Assembly (NCBI RefSeq): GCF_004103695.1
Contig: NZ_CP035280.1
Coordinates: 2,294,001 to 2,358,000, forward strand
Length of the DNA: 64,000 bases
Direction of reading: 5' to 3'
DNA from: Clostridium sp. JN-9
GTDB lineage: Bacteria; Bacillota; Clostridia; Clostridiales; Clostridiaceae
Shown in pieces: positions 57,140 to 64,000 of this stretch. The notes below the pieces were generated by a model, which ran no database searches, was not told the origin of the DNA, and saw only the letters and a program-made list of their open reading frames with translations. Both the position numbers and the translations under genes were made by a program. Each line of letters starts with the position of its first letter. Positions within the stretch are counted from its first letter, which is position 1.

Positions 57140-58870
57140 ATTCGTATAAAAAAAATTCTTCTTTAATGTCAAGCATTTTTGAAAATGTCCCAAAATATTT
57201 AAAACATTAGCACCAGTTTTCTGGTGCTTTTTAGTTAGGTTTTACTTCTAAAATAAATAATGAGGCTTTCCTGGATTTTGGGTATGCTTAATAAGCCTTC
57301 TGAGTTTTATACTTAAAAGGAGGAATAGTAATATTATGGCATTTACTTTTATGCTATATTTTCCTGCCTATGTTTCTGCTTTTTAAGATAACGTTCAAAA
57401 GAAGCTTGTTTCCAAGGATGACTCATTGGAGGAATATAACGTTTTTTTGGTTGCCCCGCAGGAGCTGCAAGGTCAAAGCTTTTTGATGTAAGTTCATGTT
57501 CTGGTAATAGATCTAGAGCATATACCTTTTCATCAACACAAAAGAACATTCCACCATCAAAGGCTTGAATTACCATACCTGAAGTACCTTTTCGGTAATG
57601 TACAGCATATCCATTACAATCCATAGGGAGGTAATAACTTTTCTTGAATTTGATGCAGCTTCCGTTATCAACCTTCCTACTGGTTAATACGGCAAGTGTT
57701 AAATTTATTTTTTCAATATCTAGTTGTTTTTCAAAGACAGATTTGATATTATCAACTGGTAAAGCAAACTGGGCATTGAATTCTTTTATGTATGAGTTTA
57801 AGAATTCATTTGCTTGCTCAATTGTGCTGATACAAGCTAGCCTCATTTCTAAAGGGAGGCGTGATTGTAACGTCTGAAACATTCTTTCTACGCGCCCTTT
57901 AGCTTGGGCAACACTGCTTGTCTTAATTCCTATGCCTAACTGTTTACAGGCATAGCTAAACTGAGTGAAAGTATCCTCTTCAACTGAAGGGGACTTTTTC
58001 TTTTTGTATTCAAATACAGTACGTCTATCTGTAAATAACATATAAGGGATACCGTGTTCCGTGAGTACCTGGTGTAACACATGGTAATACCCGTTTAGGG
58101 TCTCTTGTGAGTCAAAATAAGCTCCCATAATAGCACCTGTAGCATCATCTACAGCAATGTGTAATTGGGTTTTATTCTTACCGAACCAAAGATGCTGTGA
58201 AGCATCCATCTGGAGCATCTCACCTATGTAAGCACATCTAGGGCGCCTCGGGTGTGCATCTTCAGCTGCAATAATTGCATTCTGAATGTTAGAAACCTCT
58301 TTTGGAGATTTGGCTACATTCTTCAATTCCTCTAATTGAGCTTTAACCTTTTTCCTTGTAGCACGCTTAGCCTTAGGAGACAGGATGAATTCCTGCATAA
58401 GGATTGAACGGATGGTGCTAATGGATACTTTGATATGCTCATGCTTCTCTAATAACTCAGAATAGTGGGTGAGATTAGCATCAGAGTATTTGGTACGATA
58501 AAGGTCAATAATTAATTGTCTTGTCTCATCATCAAGTGTATGGACTGGTTTTCTCCCATGATTACCATGAATAAAATAAGCCTTTCCCTGTTCCTGATAT
58601 CCTTTGATCATTCTATTAATATGTCTAATAGAGCAGCTTAGATAAAGGGATGCCCTCTTCTTGTTTCCATTTGTTTCGACCAATTTCTTTATAGTTGTAT
58701 ATTTATCATTTTCTTTCATAGTTAAATTTACCTTTCTCATTATGTCCACCTCAATTCTCTTGAGGTATCATTATACTATATTTTTTGCATTTGGGACATA
58801 ATCATATGTGGTATATTAAGACATTATCATAAATCAATCATAATTCGTATAAAAAAAATTCTTCTTTAAT
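57140..58870 (-). mobile_element. ISNCY/IS1202-like element flanked by 28-bp direct repeats
   Basis: The 28 bases ATTCGTATAAAAAAAATTCT followed by TCTTTAAT occur at 57140-57167 and again at 58843-58870, exactly. Between them lies one transposase gene with inverted TGTCCCAAA motifs at 57186 and (complement) 58790-58798. These motifs are 18 and about 44 bases inside the direct repeats. Long target duplications are reported for IS1202-type elements. A stem-loop AGCACCAG/CTGGTGCT (57209-57228) lies downstream of the gene. Confidence 0.72.
57349..58740 (-). CDS. ISNCY-family (IS1202-like) transposase
   Basis: 463 residues from the ATG at 58740 (GAGGTGG upstream). An N-terminal helix-turn-helix (NKKRASLYLSCSIRHINRMI) is followed by an rve-type DDE domain: LQMDASQHLWFG (D), YMLFTDRRTVFEYKK (D) and AQAKGRVERMFQTLQ (E). 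The C-terminal domain is Gly- and Pro-rich. The ribosome site sits in an inverted repeat (ACCTCAA/TTGAGGT, 58748-58766), which could hide it in readthrough transcripts. The frame is intact. Confidence 0.88.
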   Translation of the reverse strand: MRKVNLTMKENDKYTTIKKLVETNGNKKRASLYLSCSIRHINRMIKGYQEQGKAYFIHGNHGRKPVHTLDDETRQLIIDLYRTKYSDANLTHYSELLEKHEHIKVSISTIRSILMQEFILSPKAKRATRKKVKAQLEELKNVAKSPKEVSNIQNAIIAAEDAHPRRPRCAYIGEMLQMDASQHLWFGKNKTQLHIAVDDATGAIMGAYFDSQETLNGYYHVLHQVLTEHGIPYMLFTDRRTVFEYKKKKSPSVEEDTFTQFSYACKQLGIGIKTSSVAQAKGRVERMFQTLQSRLPLEMRLACISTIEQANEFLNSYIKEFNAQFALPVDNIKSVFEKQLDIEKINLTLAVLTSRKVDNGSCIKFKKSYYLPMDCNGYAVHYRKGTSGMVIQAFDGGMFFCVDEKVYALDLLPEHELTSKSFDLAAPAGQPKKRYIPPMSHPWKQASFERYLKKQKHRQENIA

Positions 58871-58910
58871 TGACATCTTTATAACTAAACATTATTTTAA
58901 AAAAATAAAA

Positions 58911-60031
58911 GGGGCTGTCGCACTAATGAATTTACATGCAATATATTGTGGTGTTTAGATATTTACTTTCTATAGACACCTATGGCTCTTTTAAATAATA
59001 ATGTTGATGTGAATAGGACTTCATCAAAAGAACAAAGATTAAAGAACAAAGATTAAATAAGGTAGTTTTTCTTTGCAGAAAAACCAAAAACTCAATTGAT
59101 TAAGTGAATCATAGGTTTTAATAACTAAAAATAGTTAAACAAAATAAAATGCAGGGAAAGTTTGAACTTTATAATTTCATTTAGTAAATCGTTATTTAAG
59201 CGAGCAAAAATACTGATGCTTCTACAGTTTTTTGAGAAGCTTAAATAGCTGATTTACTTTGAAATCTATTATTGAAAATTTTTTCTTAAAATTCTCCCGG
59301 AAGGGACAGAAAGGCATTGAACATGATGAAAAGAGAGTTCATGATCAAAGCGTAAGTTACATTAATATCAGCAATAATAAAGTCTGCGTTATTACAGCAC
59401 TGGATTCACATAAAAATATTTATTCCAGAGCAGTGGGAATGGGACGTATGAATGCAATGGATATGGAAAATTATATTGGAAAAATATTAAATAAAAATAA
59501 GCAGGCAGTCTCAAGGCCGAAAAGCTTTTTTGCCATGTTCTTTAAAAGAAAGAAAATAAGGGAGATTAATAAATTCCTTGATAATAGCTCTGAAGCAGTA
59601 AAATATAGATGTGACTGCATGGAATGGATATACCGTTTTAGAGGAGTAGCAACGAAATATTTAAATAATTATTTAAGCTTATTCAAATTCTTAAAGAACG
59701 TTAATTTTAATAATATTTTATCTGCGATAAATAAATTTATAGAAGAAATAAGTAAAATTAATATTCAAAATACATATATAAATATGAGGAATGCTGAAGT
59801 CAGTTTTAATTGACTTGTCCCTAACGGGAACTTGTTACTTTATCAACACTATTTAATAAAAGAGCCATATATCTAAAGCAGGAAAGATTAAAGAACAGAC
59901 TTTAATCTTTGGGTTTTAAGGGGCAGCCTATCGGCTCTGGATTTTTCAAATCCTTTTTTAATTTTTAGTTTCAGCCTTCAATAAAAAATGAGCCTTGCAT
60001 CAGCAGTTTTAACTGCTAATGCGACAGCCCC
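58911..60031. mobile_element. Nested IS remnant with IS1182-like ends and an IS1595-like core
   Basis: The outer ends GGGGCTGTCGCACTA (58911) and, read inward from 60031, GGGGCTGTCGCATTA match the IS1182 ends at 14633, but no IS1182 transposase is present. Inside, ATGGCTCTTTTA near 58980 and its complement near 59870 form a second inverted pair around a deleted IS1595-type transposase. AAGATTAAAGAAC repeats flank that core. About 340 bases (58911-59258) and about 220 bases (59814-60031) hold only such non-coding IS sequence. Confidence 0.65.
59259..59813 (+). pseudogene. IS1595 (ISXO2-like) transposase remnant
   Basis: 184 residues. Residues about 5-75 (ENFFLKFSRKGQKG, VCVITALDSHKN, GMGRMNAMDMENYIGKIL) resemble the start of the ISXO2-like domain, and residues 145-165 (FRGVATKYLNNYLSLFKFL) its end. 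The middle, with the second catalytic Asp and the nearby histidines, is missing, and the N-terminal zinc-ribbon part is absent. There is no clear ribosome site, so the frame is a decayed copy. Confidence 0.7.
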
Positions 60032-60046
60032 CTTTAATATATATTA

Positions 60047-60190
60047 TTATTTACTAGTATAAATGCTGTAAGCCTCCAGCGCCACTGTAATTAAAAATAT
60101 AATTACAGATAGGATAATAAGTCTTTTCCTTGGAGACATTTCTTTAATTCTATCTGATACGCTGGCTTTCTTTAAATTATTATCTGCCAT
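60047..60190 (-). CDS. Small single-pass membrane protein
   Basis: 47 residues from the ATG at 60190 (GGGGGTAAAAATA upstream): a charged N-terminus (NLKKASVSDRIKEMSPRKR) and one helix (LIILSVIIFLITVALEAYSI). No family recognised. It lies downstream of selC on the same strand and beside the IS remnant. Confidence 0.6.
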   Translation of the reverse strand: MADNNLKKASVSDRIKEMSPRKRLIILSVIIFLITVALEAYSIYTSK

Positions 60191-60369
60191 TATTTTTACC
60201 CCCATTAAATCCTTTATTAGCAGTATTCTACACATCATAATTTATTCCTTTAAATATTATAATATTTTTTTGTAAAATTATATTTTAAAATAGCAGTAAA
60301 AAAGAGCCTAAGCAAAACACCATAAATTTGCTTAAACTCTTTTATATCAACGCCTTTTAAAATTCAAAC

Positions 60370-60474
60370 TGGCGGGAGTATGTGGGAATCGAACCCACCC
60401 AACCTGGTCTTAGCAAGTCAGCACAGTTTTGAAGACTGGCAGGCACACCAGCACCTATCTACCCCCATACTACC
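60370..60474 (-). tRNA. selC: tRNA-Sec (anticodon UCA)
   Basis: 105 bases including encoded CCA (complement at 60370-60372). The anticodon arm reads CAGTCTTCAAAACTG with anticodon TCA (complement 60430-60432). The long variable arm (GTGCTGACTTGCTAAGACCAG region), the TTCGATTCC T loop and an 8-bp acceptor stem are typical of bacterial tRNA-Sec. The acceptor pairs GG-U-AGUAU with AUACU-C-CC, leaving a U-C mismatch at the third pair. It lies 59 bases downstream of the selB stub, the usual clostridial order. Confidence 0.95.
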
Positions 60475-60533
60475 TTTACGTTTAATAATTTTACAGTATA
60501 TATTATAAAAAGTCAAATAATTTGATCTTTGCA

Positions 60534-60733
60534 TTAATCTTGGAGCACTCTTTTGTCATCAATTCTCTTTGTTAATTTGATGCTGTCAAAATTCTCTAAC
60601 AGCGCTACTGCATACTTTCTTGAAGTATTTAATAAATCTCTCCACTGTGCAGCAGTTATGCTTCCATTTTTTTTAATATAATCATATATTAATTTCTTTG
60701 CTTCCTCATAACAGTTTTTCTCAAGTATGCGGG
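60534..60733 (-). pseudogene. selB: C-terminal stub of selenocysteine elongation factor SelB
   Basis: About 66 residues of SelB remain: the last winged-helix domain that binds the SECIS hairpin (SITAAQWRDLLNTSRKYAVALLENFDSIKLTKRIDDKRVL as a longer block, key part LLNTSRKYAVALLE). Upstream, at 60733, the gene is replaced by the end of an IS1634-family element. The sequence on the other side of that element is not selB, so the GTPase domain is missing from this window, by deletion or rearrangement. Confidence 0.88.
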
Positions 60734-60887
60734 TTTTCAACACTTACTCCAATACATAATGAACTTATATGGTCAGAAAATGCTTTAAATACAAGGCTTT
60801 CCTGATTTTTTTCTTGTCAAATTTTGCGTTTTATATGTTGTATGGTGTTGTATTATATGTTATAATAGAAGTGAGGTGTGATATTAT

Positions 60888-62747
60888 ATGAAATTGAATT
60901 ACGATAAAAAATCTAAAGATCCTACTTACTTCATTCAGATGGGAATCAGAAATGGTAAGAAGACCACTACAAAAAATGTAAAACGAATTGGAAAATATTC
61001 TGAGCTGCTAGCAATTACCACTGATCCTCTTGAATATGCAAAAAAGCAGGTTGAGGAATTCAATAAAGAATATAAGGAAGGGAAAATCGACATAAACTTA
61101 AAGGTTGACTTTAGCGAAAAGCTTTCACCTACAAAAAATATCGCATCCAAATCCGCGCTACTTAATGTCGGTTATTTTATTCTGCAACATATATATCACG
61201 ACCTCAAACTTTCAGATTTTTTTCATGATATCAACAGTAATTCAAAGATTACCTTTGATTGTAATACAATCAACCGTTTCCTTACCTTTGCAAGGATTTT
61301 AGAACCAACATCAAAACTAGGGACATTTGACAAACTTGATTCCTATTACGAAAAACCATACTTTGAATACCAGCATATTTTACGCTTCATGGATTTGTTA
61401 GAGGATAACTACGACGAATATTTGGAACATTTATTCATTAATAGTAATAACATCATAAAAAGAAACACTTCCATATGTTATTTCGACTGTACAAATTATT
61501 ATTTTGAATCAGAAGATGAGGACGATGAATACGTAGATGAAGCCACTGGCGAGATTCTCAAAGGTCTTCGCAGATACGGCCTTTCAAAAGAACACCGTCC
61601 CAATCCAATTGTGCAGATGGGCCTATTTATGGACGGAGATGGAATCCCTATATCAATGTGCATTAACTCTGGTTCTGACAATGAGCAGAAATGTGCAGTT
61701 CCACTGGAACAGAAAATCACAAAAATGTTTAAAAATAAACAATTCATTTACTGTGCTGATGCAGGACTTGGCTCATTTAATATAAGAAAATTTAACTCCA
61801 TGGGTGGAAGAGCCTTTATTGTAACCCAGTCTGTAAAAAAACTTTCAGACAAACTAAAGGAAGCTGTTTTTAATGATTTTGATTATCGTCGGATTTCTGA
61901 TGATTCTCCTATTACTATCAGTTTTATGAAGGGATTCGATAGATTTGATAAAAAGAATTTACCCATTTATAACGATACTGTTTACAAAATCATAGATGCA
62001 GACAGCGCCATGGATGTTGGCCTATATGAAAAGAGAACATATAAAAACGGTAAGTCCAGAATTGTAAAATCAAAAGCATTTCTAAAGCAAAAAATCATAA
62101 TTACATTTTCAAGAAAAATGATGGAATATCAAAGGCATATCAGAAATGCGCAGATTGAACGGGCTAAGAACTTACTCAACAATCAAAATATAGATAATAT
62201 AAAAAAGGGACCTCATGATGTTACACGTTTCATCAAAAGGACATCAAAAGGTAATAATGGTGAAAAAGCCTCTGATCACTATGAAATTGATCAATCTATC
62301 ATTGATAGAGAAGAAAAATATGATGGGTATTACGCAGTTGCCACAAATTTGGATGATGATGCTAAATCAATACTTACTATAAATTCAAACCGTTATAAAA
62401 TCGAGGATTGTTTTCGGATACTAAAAAGCAATTTTAATGCAAGACCAGTTTATCACAGAAATCGCAACAGGATTATTGCACACTTCATGATTTGTTATAC
62501 GTCTTTACTAATTTATCGTTTGCTTGAAAACAAGCTAGACCTGCAAGGAACACATTTTACAGCAGATGATATTCTTGAAACGCTACGTAATATGAATGTC
62601 ATGAATACACAGGATGCTTTTTATACAGCAACATATACAGGAAGCCAAGTATGTACAGCGTTAAATGGCCTATTTAATTTAGGCTTAGATAAAAAATATT
62701 ATCTTCCTAAAGAACTGAATAAGAAAATAAAAAAATTTCTAAGTTGA
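60888..62747 (+). CDS. IS1634-family transposase
   Basis: 619 residues, intact. DDE residues lie in CYFDCTNYYFESED (D), FIYCADAGLGSFN (D) and NRYKIEDCFRILKSNF (E), with the long insert typical of the family between them. GAGGTGTGATATT precedes the ATG. A promoter reading TATAAT is visible at 60860. Confidence 0.92.
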   Translation: MKLNYDKKSKDPTYFIQMGIRNGKKTTTKNVKRIGKYSELLAITTDPLEYAKKQVEEFNKEYKEGKIDINLKVDFSEKLSPTKNIASKSALLNVGYFILQHIYHDLKLSDFFHDINSNSKITFDCNTINRFLTFARILEPTSKLGTFDKLDSYYEKPYFEYQHILRFMDLLEDNYDEYLEHLFINSNNIIKRNTSICYFDCTNYYFESEDEDDEYVDEATGEILKGLRRYGLSKEHRPNPIVQMGLFMDGDGIPISMCINSGSDNEQKCAVPLEQKITKMFKNKQFIYCADAGLGSFNIRKFNSMGGRAFIVTQSVKKLSDKLKEAVFNDFDYRRISDDSPITISFMKGFDRFDKKNLPIYNDTVYKIIDADSAMDVGLYEKRTYKNGKSRIVKSKAFLKQKIIITFSRKMMEYQRHIRNAQIERAKNLLNNQNIDNIKKGPHDVTRFIKRTSKGNNGEKASDHYEIDQSIIDREEKYDGYYAVATNLDDDAKSILTINSNRYKIEDCFRILKSNFNARPVYHRNRNRIIAHFMICYTSLLIYRLLENKLDLQGTHFTADDILETLRNMNVMNTQDAFYTATYTGSQVCTALNGLFNLGLDKKYYLPKELNKKIKKFLS

Positions 62748-62779
62748 TGTTTTCATACAACATTTTTAAAATAAGAAAA

Positions 62780-62822
62780 GAGAAGGAAAGCCTCTATTTA
62801 CTGGGGTTCCTTCTCTAAATTT
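62780..62822 (+). terminator. Terminator of the IS1634 transposase gene
   Basis: AGAGAAGGAA (62780-62789) pairs with TTCCTTCTCT (62807-62816), followed by AAATTTTTA. Confidence 0.75.
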
Positions 62823-62840
62823 TTATTTAAGTGTTGAAAA

Positions 62841-63059
62841 TGAGATTATACCTTATTTCATGAATAATTCAATAATTTAATTAAAAAAGCAGAGATTTCG
62901 CATCTAAATTCCAGTAAAAGATTTACTTTTACTGGAATTGTATTTTATTGTACTTTCTTACATGGCTGGTAAATCAACAGACCGATATGTCGAAAAAATA
63001 GTTATAATTACCCTTACCCTAAGAAATTTTAATAATCGATTTCCAATTTTATTTTTATA
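62841..63059. other. Spacer between two IS elements
   Basis: No gene seen. A 13-bp stem (AATTCCAGTAAAA at 62907-62919 with TTTTACTGGAATT at 62927-62939) lies here and may belong to the end of the next IS. No trace of the missing part of selB is found. Confidence 0.6.
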
Positions 63060-64000
63060 TTAAGTCTTTTTAAATATTGGATTATTCCAGTTGTCATCTA
63101 TAGTAAATCTTTCATCTTTTATATCTTCAATAATATCTATTTGAAGCATCCGTTTCTTTCTAAAACCTCTGATACATCTAAAAAAATATAACTGCATCAG
63201 ATTAAACGCTATAATTATAAACATCAGTACTGTCTCTACGCCCGTAGGGCTATGAAGAAAGCAATGATCTAAATGCCATTCTGTTTTAAGCTGATGAAAG
63301 GCATTATTTTCTATATCCCACCTCTTGTGCATTATCTTCCACAAGGTTTCTACTGAGGCAAATTTGTCTGTTGTTATAATCCAGCCTTCTTTAATTTCTA
63401 CCTTATCTCCAGTATGAATTTCTTCTATAAACCTTATAAATCTAACTTTGATAGTCGGATCTGATATTTCAAAATTATCTTCATCCCAAGCTTTAATTTT
63501 GGTATAGTCTTTACTTCCCTGCTTTACAATCCATTTCTTATCAGCCTCACGGCGCTTAAATAGAGCTAATGCATCCTTTACAATGAGAAGACGCTCATCT
63601 TTAACTCTTACTACTGCATTCATTCCTATTGAAAGGACTTCTTTTATCCAAGTAGATTTACAATATAAAGCATCAGCTACTATAATATCGGCAAAATGGT
63701 GATATTTACGATATAATTTTTTTATTAATCTTATACCTCCGGTGATTTCACCTTCATCTTTATTCGAACTATCTTTCTTAGGTTCAAGCATTTCTTGTCC
63801 TAAAATAACATGGGGATCCGAACCTACGGTAATACAAACTACAGATCTGTGGAAATGACGAGTAGTGCCATCCTTATTCTTTCGTGAAAGACATTTGTCA
63901 CAAAATTTTTTAGCACTTTCAAATAATTCTACACCATCTACAGCAACTACCTTTAAGCCATCTATGGTACCATTTCTAAATATCTTATTTTTTATCGTAG
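63060..64000 (-). CDS. IS4-superfamily DDE transposase, 5' part beyond window
   Basis: The frame is open from the stop at 63060 to the window edge (at least 313 residues); the ATG at 63791 is internal. Catalytic residues are visible in KVVAVDGVELFES (D), DIIVADALYCKSTW (D) and the C-terminal RWDIENNAFHQLKTEWHLDH (E, the YREK-like region). An HRSVVC and four-Cys block (FCDKCLSRK) lies near the edge. The subfamily is not certain. Confidence 0.82.
   Translation of the reverse strand, partial: TIKNKIFRNGTIDGLKVVAVDGVELFESAKKFCDKCLSRKNKDGTTRHFHRSVVCITVGSDPHVILGQEMLEPKKDSSNKDEGEITGGIRLIKKLYRKYHHFADIIVADALYCKSTWIKEVLSIGMNAVVRVKDERLLIVKDALALFKRREADKKWIVKQGSKDYTKIKAWDEDNFEISDPTIKVRFIRFIEEIHTGDKVEIKEGWIITTDKFASVETLWKIMHKRWDIENNAFHQLKTEWHLDHCFLHSPTGVETVLMFIIIAFNLMQLYFFRCIRGFRKKRMLQIDIIEDIKDERFTIDDNWNNPIFKKT

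Larger units (their letters stand above)
60734..62840 (+). mobile_element. IS1634-family insertion sequence
   Basis: The inverted ends are TTTTCAACACTTA at 60734 and the same sequence read inward from 62840 (13 exact). The flanking bases do not repeat, which fits loss or rearrangement of one flank. It carries one intact transposase gene and a hairpin terminator near its right end. Confidence 0.85.

Noticed and set aside
57140-57167. 28-bp direct repeat as a dif/Xer site
   Set aside because: Its length fits, but the arms do not resemble the known Firmicute dif sequence and it is not palindromic.

Overview
The window is AT-rich DNA from an endospore-forming, anaerobic, low-G+C Firmicute, most likely Clostridium in the strict sense. 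The evidence is a clostridial housekeeping order (lepA-hemW-hrcA-grpE-dnaK-dnaJ-prmA-rsmE-mtaB-hinT-rpsU-yqeY-yqfC-yqfD-pgpH-ybeY-dgkA-cdd-era-recO), spore genes (spoIIP, gpr, yqfC, yqfD, a CotS-type protein, CsxC-like proteins), pyruvate phosphate dikinase, paired 4Fe-4S/Crp genes, class A RNase P RNA and a selenocysteine tRNA. Species cannot be fixed by eye.

Bases 1-6431 are a mobile-DNA island. It holds a group IIC intron placed directly after a terminator hairpin, two defective copies of one IS701-type element (the second interrupted by an IS3 element with fused, shortened orfA-orfB), an IS30 fragment, and two orphan genes (one secreted, one membrane-anchored). Bases 6432-13400 carry a DUF421 membrane protein, a bactofilin, three related SPOCS/CsxC-like proteins (likely spore surface), CBS, GNAT and TPR proteins, and a divergent 4Fe-4S/Crp pair sharing an operator-like palindrome.

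Bases 13400-24400 hold rnpB, a zinc-ribbon gene, an IS1182 element that supplies the last codons of nif3, then trmK, a PH-like membrane protein, rpoD, dnaG, dgt and a convergent CotS-type gene. Bases 24400-57100 are mostly one long minus-strand series: ppdK with a CcpN-like regulator, the recO-to-hrcA series above (CIRCE-controlled heat-shock operon), hemW, lepA, spoIIP, gpr, then holA, comEC and a degenerate P-type ATPase. rpsT is the one plus-strand gene there.

Bases 57100-64000 are again mobile-rich: an ISNCY/IS1202-like element between 28-bp direct repeats, nested IS remnants, then selC (tRNA-Sec) and a C-terminal stub of selB cut off by an IS1634 element, and a partial DDE transposase running off the window.

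The observations most worth follow-up are the full-length P-type ATPase that has lost its catalytic motifs, the selC/selB-stub locus, the CsxC-like triplet, recO with an apparent CTG start, the Crp operator arrangement, and two structured repeats between gpr and spoIIP. No CRISPR array, prophage module or recognisable defence system was seen.
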